From Caulobacter sp. UNC358MFTsu5.1 (GTDB taxonomy: Bacteria; Pseudomonadota; Alphaproteobacteria; Caulobacterales; Caulobacteraceae), in contig NZ_JONW01000001.1 in NCBI RefSeq assembly GCF_000712075.1, positions 62,001-126,000 of the forward strand: a stretch of DNA of 64,000 nucleotides, in the 5' to 3' direction. A model generated the notes under the pieces. That model was given only the letters and a program-made list of their open reading frames with translations, was not told the origin of the DNA and did not search any database. Positions within the stretch are counted from its first letter, which is position 1. Every line of letters starts with the position of its first letter. This document shows positions 30,191 through 38,881 of this stretch, in pieces. The position numbers and the translations under genes were made by a program.

Positions 30191-31113
30191 CGTCACGCCG
30201 AAGCGCCTTGCTGATCGTCCTGGCGGTCGCGACCCTCGGCGGGGCCGGCGCCGTCGAGGCCGCTCAGCCGGGGCTGGGCCTGCGCGGGCCGATGCGCCAG
30301 CGCCTGCTGGAGAAGAAGGCCGAGGAAGAGCGCCCGATCGACCTGCAGGCCATCCTGACCGGCGCCCGCAAGCAGACCGACGCCTACGGGACCGACCCCG
30401 CCCAGCGGCTGGACGTCTATATCCCCCCTCACGCCCACGGTGCGCCGATCCTGGTCATGGTGCACGGCGGGGCCTGGATGATCGGCGACAAGGCCAATAC
30501 AGGCTCGGTCGAAAACAAGCTCAAGCACTGGCTGACCCGCGGCTGGATCGTGGTCAGCGTGAACTATCGCATGCTGCCCGACGCCATGGCTTACGAGCAG
30601 GCCGAGGACGTGGCCGACGCCGTCCAGTGGGCCCAGGGCTATGCCGAGGACTGGGGCGGCGATCCGGACAAGATCATTCTGATGGGCCACTCGGCCGGCG
30701 CGCACCTGGTGGCGCTGGTCTCGTCGCGACCCGACATGGTCGGCCGGCCGTGGGCCGGGACGGTGGTGCTGGATTCGGCCGCCATGCAGGTCTCGGCGAC
30801 CATGGCCGGCCGTCACCCCGGCTTCTACGACCGCGCGTTCGGCGCCGATCCCACGTACTGGGCCAAGGCGTCGCCGATGGACCAATGGACGCCCCGGGCC
30901 GTGCCGATGATGCTGGTCTGCTCGACCCGACGGCCGGACGATCCGTGCGACGACGCACGGCGGTTCCAGGCCAAGGCCCGGGCGGCAGGACGCGACATGC
31001 CCGTCCTGCCGCAAGCCCTGACCCATGCCGACATCAACCGGACGCTGGGGTTGCCCGAGGCTTATACCGATGCGGTGGACGCGTTCATCACCGAGCGGTT
31101 GAAGGGGCGGTAG
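30187..31113 (+). CDS. Exported alpha/beta-hydrolase (BD-FAE/esterase type)
   Basis: A 308-residue alpha/beta-hydrolase with a signal peptide (~1-25). It has the oxyanion motif MVHGGAWMIGDK and the nucleophile elbow GHSAGAH; DDPCDDA and THADIN near the end are candidate Asp and His regions. Family members include carboxylesterases and feruloyl-esterase-like enzymes active on plant polymers. It is translationally coupled to the EF-hand gene and ends convergent with PL22. The substrate is not determinable from sequence. Confidence 0.85.
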   Translation: MTSRRSALLIVLAVATLGGAGAVEAAQPGLGLRGPMRQRLLEKKAEEERPIDLQAILTGARKQTDAYGTDPAQRLDVYIPPHAHGAPILVMVHGGAWMIGDKANTGSVENKLKHWLTRGWIVVSVNYRMLPDAMAYEQAEDVADAVQWAQGYAEDWGGDPDKIILMGHSAGAHLVALVSSRPDMVGRPWAGTVVLDSAAMQVSATMAGRHPGFYDRAFGADPTYWAKASPMDQWTPRAVPMMLVCSTRRPDDPCDDARRFQAKARAAGRDMPVLPQALTHADINRTLGLPEAYTDAVDAFITERLKGR

Positions 31114-31124
31114 CCGCCAGCGCC

Positions 31125-31139
31125 TCCCCCACGGGGGGA
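31125..31139. terminator. Short GC hairpin between convergent genes
   Basis: TCCCCC pairs with GGGGGA around a 3-nt loop in the 27-bp gap between the esterase and PL22 stops. It lacks a T-run, so activity as a terminator is uncertain. Confidence 0.35.
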
Positions 31140-31140
31140 C

Positions 31141-32490
31141 CTACTGCGCGGCCTTAGCCACCTCGACCGCGTACACGTGGTTGGCCCCGTGCATGTTCGA
31201 GCGGAACACGATCCACTTGGCGTCCGGCGTGAAGTTGACGTTCGGCTCCAGGCGGTAGTCGTGGCCCTGCATGTTGACCAGCCGCTCGGTGTCCAGCACG
31301 CCCGGCTGGATCAGGGTCTCGGAGCCCGGGGCGTGGATGCCGGCGACATCCGGGATGGCGCGCGGACGCATCAGGTACAGCCATTTGCCGTCGGGCGCGT
31401 GGGCGACCATCTCGCTGTCGCCGCCGTCCCCGGCGAACAGCTTGCCGTCCGGCGAGGTGTTGAAGTGCACCGACCAGGCGTTGCGGTCCAGGTGCATCCA
31501 GGTGCGCTTGCCGGTGGCGATCTCGTAGCCGGCCACCCAGAAGTCCTCGCCGCGCGGGGTCTGCAGGTCGTACCAGATGGTCTTGCCGTCGGCGCTGAAC
31601 CACTCGTGCCCGGCGATCTCCATGTTCATGGTCCGGGCGTGGATCTTGACCGGCGTGTCGCCGGCCTTGTCGATCCGCACCAGCCACAACCGGTCGACCT
31701 TGTGCCAGGGACCCTCGTGGCAGAACATCAGCAGGCCCGGATCGGTGGGCGAGAACTGCAGGTGGTTCAGCCAGTCGGTGGCCTGGTGCACGACCTTGCG
31801 CTCGCCGGTCGCGGTGTTGATCGTGAAGATCTCCATCGGGATGCGGCTGTCCAGACGCGCGTTCAGCTGCACCTCGCGGCCCTCGGCGTAGGACAGCTCG
31901 CGGCCGTCGGCGCTCTTCACGTCGTCCGGATTCTTGGGCAGGGCGTCGGCGAGGTTGGGCACGGCCGGGACGTCGGTGCGCACGGCCACCCCGGCCAGCA
32001 GGGTCTCGTCGGCGTTGATCGTCTGGATGCCCACGCCCTTGGCCAGCTTGGCGATCGTCCGGACCTTCTTCGTGGCGGGATCGACCGCCTCGACCTGACC
32101 CGAGCCGTCCTCGGCGGTGCGCTGGTAGTAGACCTGGCCGGTCTTGCGGCCGACGAACAGCAGCCGGACCTTGCCCACGACGACGGGCGTGAGGGCATGG
32201 CTCTTCAGGTCGACCACCGAGACGCCGTCGGGCGTGCTGATCGCCAGGAAGCGGCCGTCGGGCGTGTAGCCGTTGTAGTTGAAATACAGGCTGCCGCTGC
32301 CGGGCTTGTCCGACAGGCGGATCACGCGGTGGCCGGTGTCCTTGTCGATCCATTCGCGCGGGGCCTCGGGCAGGCCGGCGCGCGGCTCGGTGACCCTGTC
32401 CTGGGCCAGGGCCGGGACGAAGGCGGCGGGCGCGGCGGCGGCGAGCAGCAGGCTCACGGCCGCGGCGCGGAGGAGGAGGGCGGTCTTCAT
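31141..32490 (-). CDS. Oligogalacturonate lyase (PL22), exported
   Basis: A 449-residue seven-bladed-propeller lyase that cleaves short oligogalacturonides to unsaturated products. Typical PL22 features are GHRVIRLSDKPGSGSLYFN near the N-terminus, LLMFCHEGPWHKVDRLWLV, MNMEIAGHEWFSADGKTIWYD and VNFTPDAKWIVFRSN, with the metal-ligand histidines in the central blocks. The ATG at 32490 is preferred because GAGGTGA lies just upstream; a GTG at 32499 is the alternative. A signal peptide ending ALA-Q places it in the periplasm, whereas many PL22 enzymes are cytoplasmic. It follows PL11 directly. Confidence 0.92.
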   Translation of the reverse strand: MKTALLLRAAAVSLLLAAAAPAAFVPALAQDRVTEPRAGLPEAPREWIDKDTGHRVIRLSDKPGSGSLYFNYNGYTPDGRFLAISTPDGVSVVDLKSHALTPVVVGKVRLLFVGRKTGQVYYQRTAEDGSGQVEAVDPATKKVRTIAKLAKGVGIQTINADETLLAGVAVRTDVPAVPNLADALPKNPDDVKSADGRELSYAEGREVQLNARLDSRIPMEIFTINTATGERKVVHQATDWLNHLQFSPTDPGLLMFCHEGPWHKVDRLWLVRIDKAGDTPVKIHARTMNMEIAGHEWFSADGKTIWYDLQTPRGEDFWVAGYEIATGKRTWMHLDRNAWSVHFNTSPDGKLFAGDGGDSEMVAHAPDGKWLYLMRPRAIPDVAGIHAPGSETLIQPGVLDTERLVNMQGHDYRLEPNVNFTPDAKWIVFRSNMHGANHVYAVEVAKAAQ

Positions 32491-32500
32491 CGGCGTCACC

Positions 32501-34471
32501 TCACTTGGTCCGGATGTCGGCGCGCGGCGGGGCCTTCATGCCCTCGCCGAGATAGAAGCTGGTGTGCGGCGGCTGGTTGTAGGCGGTGTTCTGCCAGGCG
32601 ATCGACACGCGGTACTGCGGGTCGTGCATCAGGGTCACCAGGCGGCGCTGGGTGACGTAGGGCGTGGCGTAGATCCGCAGGCTCTTGTTGTCCTCGGCCC
32701 GCCAGATCACCTCCTCGCGCCAGTCGCCCAGGATGTCGGCCGACAGGGCCGGGGTCGATTTGGTGCCGTTGTTGGAGGTGAAGCCCTCGGCGGTCAGCAG
32801 CGGCCTGGCCTCGCCGGTCTTCCAGTCCCACTTGCTGATCTGGTTCTTGTCCAACAATTCGCGCAGGTCGTCGCCGTCCCACCAGATGGCGAAGTTGGTC
32901 TGGCGCGGATGCTTGACCCCTTCGATCGGCTTGCCCTGGGCGGTGTAGAGGGTCTCCTGGTTGGAGCCCCAGGCCTCCTCGCCCGGGAAACGCGGGTCGA
33001 TGTCGGCCGACAGGCCCCGGCCGGTGTCCTTGTCGGACGGGGTGCTCCACAGCACCTTGCCCGTGCGGGCGTCCAGCATGGCCGCGCCGATCCCGCCGTT
33101 GTTGCGCATCTCCTCGTGCACCCCGAACTTCTCGAGGCCGGGACGGGTGGGGTCCAGGTCGCCCACGTGCATGGTGTCGCCGTGGAAGAGGCGGGCGCTC
33201 CACAGGCCCTTGCCGGTGTCGTCCACCGCCATCGAGCCGTAGATGATCTCGTCGCGACCGTCGCCGTCGACATCGGCGACGCTGAGCTGGTGGTTGCCCT
33301 GGCCGCCGAACGCCTCGTTGCCGGGCGCGGCGCTGTCGAACAGCCAGCGCTGGGTCAGCTTGCCGCCCCGGAAGTCCCACGCCGCCACGGTGGAGCGGCC
33401 GTAGTAGCCGCGGCCCATGACGATGCTGGGCAGCCGGCCGTCCAGATAGGCGGTGCCGGCCAGGAAGCGGTCGGAGCGGTTGCCGTAGCCGTCGCCCCAG
33501 ACCTCCGTCATCTGCTCGACGCTGGGCGCGTCGGTGCGCGGATCGCGCGGGGGCGAGTAGGGGGCGCTGGCCAGGGCCTTGCCGGTCGCGCCCTCGAACA
33601 CCGTCAGGTATTCGGGGCCCTTGAGGATGCGGCCCTGCACCTTGGCGACCTTGGTCCCGTCCGGCAGGGTCGTGGCGCCCGTGCGGTCGGCCTGGGGGCG
33701 CTCGCCCCCGTCCTCGCGCCAGTCGGCCTTGGGATCGCCCAGCACCTTGCCGGTCCCGTCGACCGTGCCGTCGCTGGTGCGCACGGCGATCTCGGCCTTG
33801 CCGTCGCCGTCGTAGTCATAGACCTGGAACTGGGTGTAGTGCGCCCCGGCCCGGATGTTGCGGCCCAGGTCGATGCGCCACAGGCGCTTGCCGTCCAGCG
33901 TATAGGCGTCGAGGAAGACGTTCCCCGTATAGCCGCCGAAGGCGTTGTCCTTGGAGTTGGTCGGGTCCCACTTGAGGACGATCTCGTAGCGGCCGTCGCC
34001 GTCCAGGTCGCCGACGCTGGCGTCGTTGGCGGTGTAGGAATAGGCCTCGCCCGCCGGGGTGACGCCGCCGGCCGGCGGGTCCAGCGGGAGGCTCAGATAG
34101 CCGCCGGCCCAGACCTTGGCCGGGGCGCTGGGCGCGGCCTCCTTGCCGCCGACCACCGCGCGGACGGTGTAGGTCGCGGTCGGGCCGCCGGTCTTGTCGA
34201 CGAAGTCGGTCGGGCCGGTCAGGGGGGAGGCGTTCAGCTTCGCGCCGTCGCGATAGAGGTTGAAGGCGATCTTGGCCGGGTCGTCGCCCAGCAGCCGCCA
34301 GCTGACCAGCACGCCGCCGTCCACGGCTGGCACGGCGACCACGCCTCGGTCGAGGGCCTCCATCCGGCGGGGGGCGGCGAGCGCTGATCCGCCCAAGGAC
34401 GATAGCGCCGTCGCGCCCAGAAGAACCGTCGCCGCGATCCGCGAGCCCCGGTTTCCACCACGCTTACTCAT
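32501..34471 (-). CDS. Rhamnogalacturonan lyase (PL11), exported
   Basis: A 656-residue PL11 enzyme that cleaves the rhamnogalacturonan-I backbone by beta-elimination. After a signal peptide (~1-32) come a small beta domain (AFNLYRDGAKLN) and the eight-bladed propeller with repeated calcium-type loops DLDGDGRYEIVLKWDPTNSK, DYDGDGKAEIAVRTSDGT and DVDGDGRDEIIYGSM. The C-terminal block DILGDWREEVIWR is typical of PL11. It is transcribed with PL22 and divergent from TonB receptor 1, with the operator pair in the shared gap. Its unsaturated products are substrates for the GH105 enzyme at 10760-11869. Confidence 0.95.
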   Translation of the reverse strand: MSKRGGNRGSRIAATVLLGATALSSLGGSALAAPRRMEALDRGVVAVPAVDGGVLVSWRLLGDDPAKIAFNLYRDGAKLNASPLTGPTDFVDKTGGPTATYTVRAVVGGKEAAPSAPAKVWAGGYLSLPLDPPAGGVTPAGEAYSYTANDASVGDLDGDGRYEIVLKWDPTNSKDNAFGGYTGNVFLDAYTLDGKRLWRIDLGRNIRAGAHYTQFQVYDYDGDGKAEIAVRTSDGTVDGTGKVLGDPKADWREDGGERPQADRTGATTLPDGTKVAKVQGRILKGPEYLTVFEGATGKALASAPYSPPRDPRTDAPSVEQMTEVWGDGYGNRSDRFLAGTAYLDGRLPSIVMGRGYYGRSTVAAWDFRGGKLTQRWLFDSAAPGNEAFGGQGNHQLSVADVDGDGRDEIIYGSMAVDDTGKGLWSARLFHGDTMHVGDLDPTRPGLEKFGVHEEMRNNGGIGAAMLDARTGKVLWSTPSDKDTGRGLSADIDPRFPGEEAWGSNQETLYTAQGKPIEGVKHPRQTNFAIWWDGDDLRELLDKNQISKWDWKTGEARPLLTAEGFTSNNGTKSTPALSADILGDWREEVIWRAEDNKSLRIYATPYVTQRRLVTLMHDPQYRVSIAWQNTAYNQPPHTSFYLGEGMKAPPRADIRTK

Positions 34472-34612
34472 GCGTCGAATCCCTTTGGTTTCCCCAGTCC
34501 AGGCTCGCGACGGCCGTTCTTCGCGGCCTCGGGGTCGGCGTCAGGGCCGCCTCGCGAGCGTTGCAACAGCCTTACATCATGGAAACAAACTTCTGTCTTC
34601 CCACAAATTGCG

Positions 34613-34652
34613 TTGACATCTCAGAATGTGGAACTATTCCTATTGTATGAGA
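34613..34652 (+). promoter_or_regulatory. Promoter and tandem operator pair for TonB receptor 1
   Basis: TTGACA at 34613-34618 looks like a -35 box, with TATTCC at 34635-34640 a possible -10 box 16 bp on. TCTCAGAATGTGGAA (34619-34633) and TCCTATTGTATGAGA (34638-34652) match TNCCATAWWATGRRA at about 12 of 15 positions each, 19 bp apart. The first would lie between the promoter boxes, consistent with repression. This is the weakest of the five pairs. Confidence 0.55.
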
Positions 34653-34765
34653 AATGTGCCGCCGTGCGCTGCGAGCAGCCCGTTCAAGGGTCGCCGCAGG
34701 GCTCGGTAAGGCGTCCGGGGTCTTCGTCGGGAGACCTCAGGTCATGGTTAGAGGGAGGGAACCCA

Positions 34766-37700
34766 ATGCTTGCATCCACTCGCGGCCGTCGTGCGGCTGT
34801 CGCCACCGCGTCCTTGCTGGCGCTGACCGCGGGCATCGCCTGCGCGAGTCAGGCCGAGGCCCAGGCCAAGCCGGCCGCCGCGGTCGAGGACAAGGCCACC
34901 ACGATCGATGAGGTCGTCGTCGTCGGCACCCGCGCCAGCCTGCAGTCGGCCATGAACCGCAAGAAGCGGAACGGCACGATCTCCGATTCCATCGTCGCCG
35001 AGGACATCGGCCAGTTCCCCGACAAGAATATCGGCGAGGCCCTGGGCCGCGTGACCGGCGTGCAGCTGGCCCGCGACTTCGGCGAAGGCAACGCGGTCTC
35101 GATCCGCGGCGTCGAGCCGGACCTGAACCGCGTCGAGATCAACGGCATGAGCGTGCTGTCGACGGCCGGCAACCTGCAGGTCTACGGCGGCGGCGGCCGG
35201 TCCAACGACTTCCGCGAACTGGCGGCGGAACTGGTCCAGTCGATCGACGTGTTCAAGGGCTTCACCGCCGACATGACCGAAGGCGGCGTCGGCGGCACGG
35301 TCTCGGTGACCACCCGCAAGCCGCTGGACTTCGCCAAGCCGACCATCTCGATGACCGCTTCGGCCCAGAAGCTGGACACGATGAAGGACTGGGCGCCGCG
35401 CTTCAACGTGATCGCGGCCGGCAAGTTCTTGGACGACCGCCTGGGCCTGATGGCCAACGTCACCTACGACGACGTCGACACGCGCGGCGACTTCGTCCGC
35501 AACACCTCGTGGGGCCGCTTCGCCGACTTCGACAACTCGGCCGACAAGACCGTCCCGTACTACAACACCGCCTACAACAGCGCGATCAACGACCTGGCCC
35601 GCAACGTCACCACCCAGGCCAACTGCGCCGCCCTGGTGACGCCCGACGCGACCCAGATCTCGTCGGCCAACCTGCGCACGGCCTGTCAGTCGCAGTGGTA
35701 CGACTATGCGCCGCGTACGGCGCGCTACGGCGTCTGGTATCGCAACGACAAGCGGATCTCGTCGGAATTCACCGCCCAGTACCGGTTCAACGATCGCCTG
35801 GACGCCTGGATCAGCTACAACTACGACGAGCGTAAGCAGAAGCTCAACGACATCAACTACGGCACCGATTTCACGGCCGTGGCCCGCCTGCGCAACCTGG
35901 TGGGCACGTCGTGCTCGGCCACCGACACGACCGCCAGCTCGGTCAAGGTCGACGCCAACCACAACGTCACCGGCTACACCCTGGGCAACTGCCTGGTGAC
36001 CGCCAGCGCCGGCGGCAACCTGGGCTTCGGCATCAGCGCCCGCGACTTCGCCTATGACAGCAAGAGCGAATACGTCAGCTTCGGCGGCCGCTACAAAGGC
36101 GACCGTCTGCAGATCGAGTTCATGGGCTCCGACGCCAACACCGACACGACGTCGCAGACCAACAACGTCAGCGTCAGCTTCGACACGCCCGGCATGGTCG
36201 TGACCCTGGACGGCAACGGCGAGCCGTCCTTCAAGTTCGCCAGCGGCTACAGCCCGTCGGACGCCTCGGCGATCCGCCAGTGGCAGATCCAGTACCGCCC
36301 GTCGCTCGTGAACCAGAAGGAGCAGCAGTACAAGCTCGACTTCGACTACGACACGCACCTGCCGGTCATCCACAAGCTGGAGTTCGGCGGCCGCGCCACC
36401 GACTACAAGACCGAGGGCTACGGCTACGGCGGCTTCATCCTGGACGGCGGCGCCAACCCGTATGCGACCACCGACGACACCGTGATCTACAGCAACGCGG
36501 TGAACTCGACGGCGACGATCAACAACGCCGCGGGCGCGCCCGACCAGACCAATCCGGTGCTGGGCACGACCTACACCACCGGCTACTGGGGTTCGTCGGA
36601 GGTCTGGTCGCGGGCCTTCTCGAACCAGGTCTTCGCCTCGGGCATGTCGCCCCTGCCGTCGGACTTCTATTTCGGCGGCGGCTCTATGCCGATGAACTGG
36701 CTGTATCCGAACTACGACGTGATCTCGCAGAACCTCGACACGTCGCACTTCAACCTGAACAACATGGTCCACACCGTCGGCAACGACGGCAAGGCGCATG
36801 ACCAGATCCCGTATCGGATCCAGGAAGAGACCAACGCCCAGTACATCAAGTTCGACTATTCGGTCCCGATCGGCTCGTTCGATCTGGACGGCAACTTCGG
36901 CTGGCGTCGGGTTCAGACGAAGGTGACCGCGGAAGGCGTCTCGACCCGCCAGCAGTCGTACGCGGCCACCAACGGCGGCACGGCGACGACCTACATCCTG
37001 TCCAACAGCCTGCGCAGCTACAAGAAGGACTACACGGTCTGGCTGCCCAGCTTCAACGCCGGCCTGTGGTTCGTGCCGAACAAGCTGTCGACGCGCTTCG
37101 GCTTCGCCCAGCTGATGGCCCGCCCGCGCCTGGACTTCCTGCTGCCCACGGTGACCTGCACCACCGACGCCTCGCCCGACGCCAACGGCGAGTTCGACGA
37201 ACCGAGCTGCACCGCCGGCAACCCGGACCTGAAGCCCTATCGCGCCAACCAGTACGACCTGAGCTTCGAATACTACCCCAACCAGGACACCCAGGTGTCG
37301 GTGGGTCTGTTCTACAAGGACATCAAGTCGTTCTACGTCTCGTCGCGCACCCTGCTGGGCAAGCGTGACGTCTACGGCGACGGCGTGATGTACAACTACA
37401 ACACCTACGTCAACGGCGACGGCGCCAAGATCAAGGGCGTGGAAATCACGGCCAAGACCGCCTTCACCTTCCTGCCGGGCTGGCTGTCGGGCTTCGGCGT
37501 CGACGCCAACTACACCTACCAGAAGGCCACCGACGTCGGTCTGTACTCGATCCTGGACGGCTCTCCCCTGCCGTTCCCGGGTCTGTCGCCCGACAGCGCC
37601 AACGCGACCCTGTGGTACGACAAGGGCCCGTTCAACGCCCGCCTGGCCTACAACTACCGCTCCAAGTACCTGATCTCGGCCGCCGACAACTCGGGCCAGC

Positions 37701-37903
37701 CGGTCTACCGCGACTCGACCGGCTACCTGGACGGCAAGATCACCTGGAAGCCGGACCTCTGGAACATCCAGGGCCTGTCCTTCTTCGTCGAAGGCAAGAA
37801 CCTGACCAAGGAAGAGGAACGCTCGACCGCCGGCGACATCCGCCTGACGGAACTGGGCTACTTCGGCCGCCGCTTCTTCGTCGGCATGACGGCGAAGTTC
37901 TAG
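34766..37903 (+). CDS. TonB-dependent outer-membrane receptor 1
   Basis: A 1045-residue receptor. The start at 34766 has GAGGGAGGG upstream and gives a signal peptide (~1-34). A TonB-box-like stretch (IDEVVVVGTRASLQSA) precedes the plug domain (IVAEDIGQFPDKNIGEAL, VTGVQLARDFGEGNAVSIRG), then a ~22-strand barrel ends in the outer-membrane motif RRFFVGMTAKF. The RASL...N and FPDKN wording is typical of the large carbohydrate-type receptors of Caulobacter and Xanthomonas. Divergence from PL11/PL22 and the shared operator suggest import of pectin or rhamnogalacturonan oligosaccharides. Two GC hairpins follow the gene. Confidence 0.95.
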   Translation: MLASTRGRRAAVATASLLALTAGIACASQAEAQAKPAAAVEDKATTIDEVVVVGTRASLQSAMNRKKRNGTISDSIVAEDIGQFPDKNIGEALGRVTGVQLARDFGEGNAVSIRGVEPDLNRVEINGMSVLSTAGNLQVYGGGGRSNDFRELAAELVQSIDVFKGFTADMTEGGVGGTVSVTTRKPLDFAKPTISMTASAQKLDTMKDWAPRFNVIAAGKFLDDRLGLMANVTYDDVDTRGDFVRNTSWGRFADFDNSADKTVPYYNTAYNSAINDLARNVTTQANCAALVTPDATQISSANLRTACQSQWYDYAPRTARYGVWYRNDKRISSEFTAQYRFNDRLDAWISYNYDERKQKLNDINYGTDFTAVARLRNLVGTSCSATDTTASSVKVDANHNVTGYTLGNCLVTASAGGNLGFGISARDFAYDSKSEYVSFGGRYKGDRLQIEFMGSDANTDTTSQTNNVSVSFDTPGMVVTLDGNGEPSFKFASGYSPSDASAIRQWQIQYRPSLVNQKEQQYKLDFDYDTHLPVIHKLEFGGRATDYKTEGYGYGGFILDGGANPYATTDDTVIYSNAVNSTATINNAAGAPDQTNPVLGTTYTTGYWGSSEVWSRAFSNQVFASGMSPLPSDFYFGGGSMPMNWLYPNYDVISQNLDTSHFNLNNMVHTVGNDGKAHDQIPYRIQEETNAQYIKFDYSVPIGSFDLDGNFGWRRVQTKVTAEGVSTRQQSYAATNGGTATTYILSNSLRSYKKDYTVWLPSFNAGLWFVPNKLSTRFGFAQLMARPRLDFLLPTVTCTTDASPDANGEFDEPSCTAGNPDLKPYRANQYDLSFEYYPNQDTQVSVGLFYKDIKSFYVSSRTLLGKRDVYGDGVMYNYNTYVNGDGAKIKGVEITAKTAFTFLPGWLSGFGVDANYTYQKATDVGLYSILDGSPLPFPGLSPDSANATLWYDKGPFNARLAYNYRSKYLISAADNSGQPVYRDSTGYLDGKITWKPDLWNIQGLSFFVEGKNLTKEEERSTAGDIRLTELGYFGRRFFVGMTAKF

Positions 37904-37919
37904 GACTGCGCTTGGCGGC

Positions 37920-37947
37920 GGCGTCCCGGTGTCGAGCCCGGGACGCC
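37920..37947 (+). terminator. First hairpin after TonB receptor 1
   Basis: GGCGTCCCGG (37920-37929) pairs perfectly with CCGGGACGCC (37938-37947), 16 nt after the stop codon. There is no T-run; it may stabilise the mRNA end. Confidence 0.5.
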
Positions 37948-37978
37948 CGTCGCCCTCCACGATCTAGGGACGACTTCA

Positions 37979-38007
37979 GGGCCGCGCCGGCATGGCGCGG
38001 CCCTTTT
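37979..38007 (+). terminator. Rho-independent terminator after TonB receptor 1
   Basis: GGGCCGCGCC (37979-37988) pairs perfectly with GGCGCGGCCC (37994-38003) over a GGCAT loop, followed immediately by TTTTCCTTT. This is the clearest intrinsic terminator in the window. Confidence 0.85.
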
Positions 38008-38021
38008 CCTTTGTCCCCACG

Positions 38022-38146
38022 GTTGTCATCCCGGAAAGCGCGTAGCGCTTGTCCGGGACCAGGTGAACCGCACCGCATCAGCCCAGTCCCCAGTCCCCAG
38101 TCCCCTGGGTCCCGGACAGCCCCTGCGAGGCTTCCGGCATGACAAC
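38022..38146. repeat. Intergenic palindromic repeat, family I copy 2
   Basis: A 125-bp element bounded by GTTGTC/GACAAC. It has the same end blocks as the copies at 8886 and 45170 (CCCGGAAAGCGCGTAGCGC and CTGGGTCCCGGACAG). The centre contains CCCAGTC repeated three times (CCCAGTCCCCAGTCCCCAGT), a small tandem expansion absent from the other copies. Confidence 0.85.
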
Positions 38147-38170
38147 CGTTGGGGGGTCTTGAAGTCGAAG

Positions 38171-38881
38171 CTAGAGCTTCAGCGCGTACACGCCGAACCG
38201 CCGCACCCGCAGGTGGCTCCAGGTGGTGCGCAGGCCGAACCAGCCGCGCGTGTAGGGCTGGGCGTCGTCCAGCTCGAACAGCTTGCGGCCGTCGTTCCAG
38301 TACTGGATCAGGCCGCCGTCGGCGACCAGCCGCACCGTTTGCCAGCGGTTGGCGACCAGCATCTCGTCGGCCGCGGCGTGGTCGTGCTGGGGCAGCAGCG
38401 GCCGGTCGCCCGGGCGACCGACATAGCGGCGGAAACGCGTCGAGGTGTTCCCGTTGCCGCCCTGGCCCACATAGTAGGTCTTCAGGGTGTCGTAGTCGGC
38501 GAAGGCGCCGGTGCGCGGCGTGGCCAGCGGGCTGCCGCCGCCCGCGTCGCGCGCCATCCAGAAGGCGTTCAGGTCGCTGACCCGGTCGTTCGGACCGCCC
38601 GCCGAGACCGCCAGGGCCTGGTATTCGATCAGCACCGGACCGACCAGTTCGGGCCGGAACCACAGGGTCAGGCCGGCCGGGGTCTCGATGTCCAGCAGGC
38701 CGTCGCGGACGTTCACCTTGGCCGGTTTCTCGGCCTCCAGCGCCCATCGGTCCAGGCCGTGGCGGAAGTCGTCGGCGTGCAGGCGGCGGCCGCGCCGGGG
38801 CGGCGTTTCGGCGAGGGCGGGCCCAGGGGCGGGCACGGCGGCCAGCGCGGCCAGTCCGCCCAGGACGGCGCGGCGCTTCAT
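38171..38881 (-). CDS. Secreted jelly-roll protein, DUF6250/DUF1961-like
   Basis: A 236-residue protein with a possible twin-arginine signal (MKRRAVLGGLAALAAV). The mature part has a concanavalin-like beta pattern: DDFRHGLDRWALE, GLTLWFRPELVGPVLIEYQA, NAFWMARD, YYVGQGGNGNTSTRFRRY and VRLVADGGLIQYWNDG. The pattern resembles uncharacterised proteins (YesU-like) found with rhamnogalacturonan-degrading genes. It is the last gene of the operon starting at 42633 and overlaps the GH28 stop by 4 nt. It may bind or cleave pectic oligosaccharides; the activity is unknown. Confidence 0.7.
   Translation of the reverse strand: MKRRAVLGGLAALAAVPAPGPALAETPPRRGRRLHADDFRHGLDRWALEAEKPAKVNVRDGLLDIETPAGLTLWFRPELVGPVLIEYQALAVSAGGPNDRVSDLNAFWMARDAGGGSPLATPRTGAFADYDTLKTYYVGQGGNGNTSTRFRRYVGRPGDRPLLPQHDHAAADEMLVANRWQTVRLVADGGLIQYWNDGRKLFELDDAQPYTRGWFGLRTTWSHLRVRRFGVYALKL

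Noticed and set aside
34748..37960. A 1070-codon open frame on the minus strand opposite TonB receptor 1
   Set aside because: Composition is the typical antisense pattern of GC-rich genes and no domain is visible.
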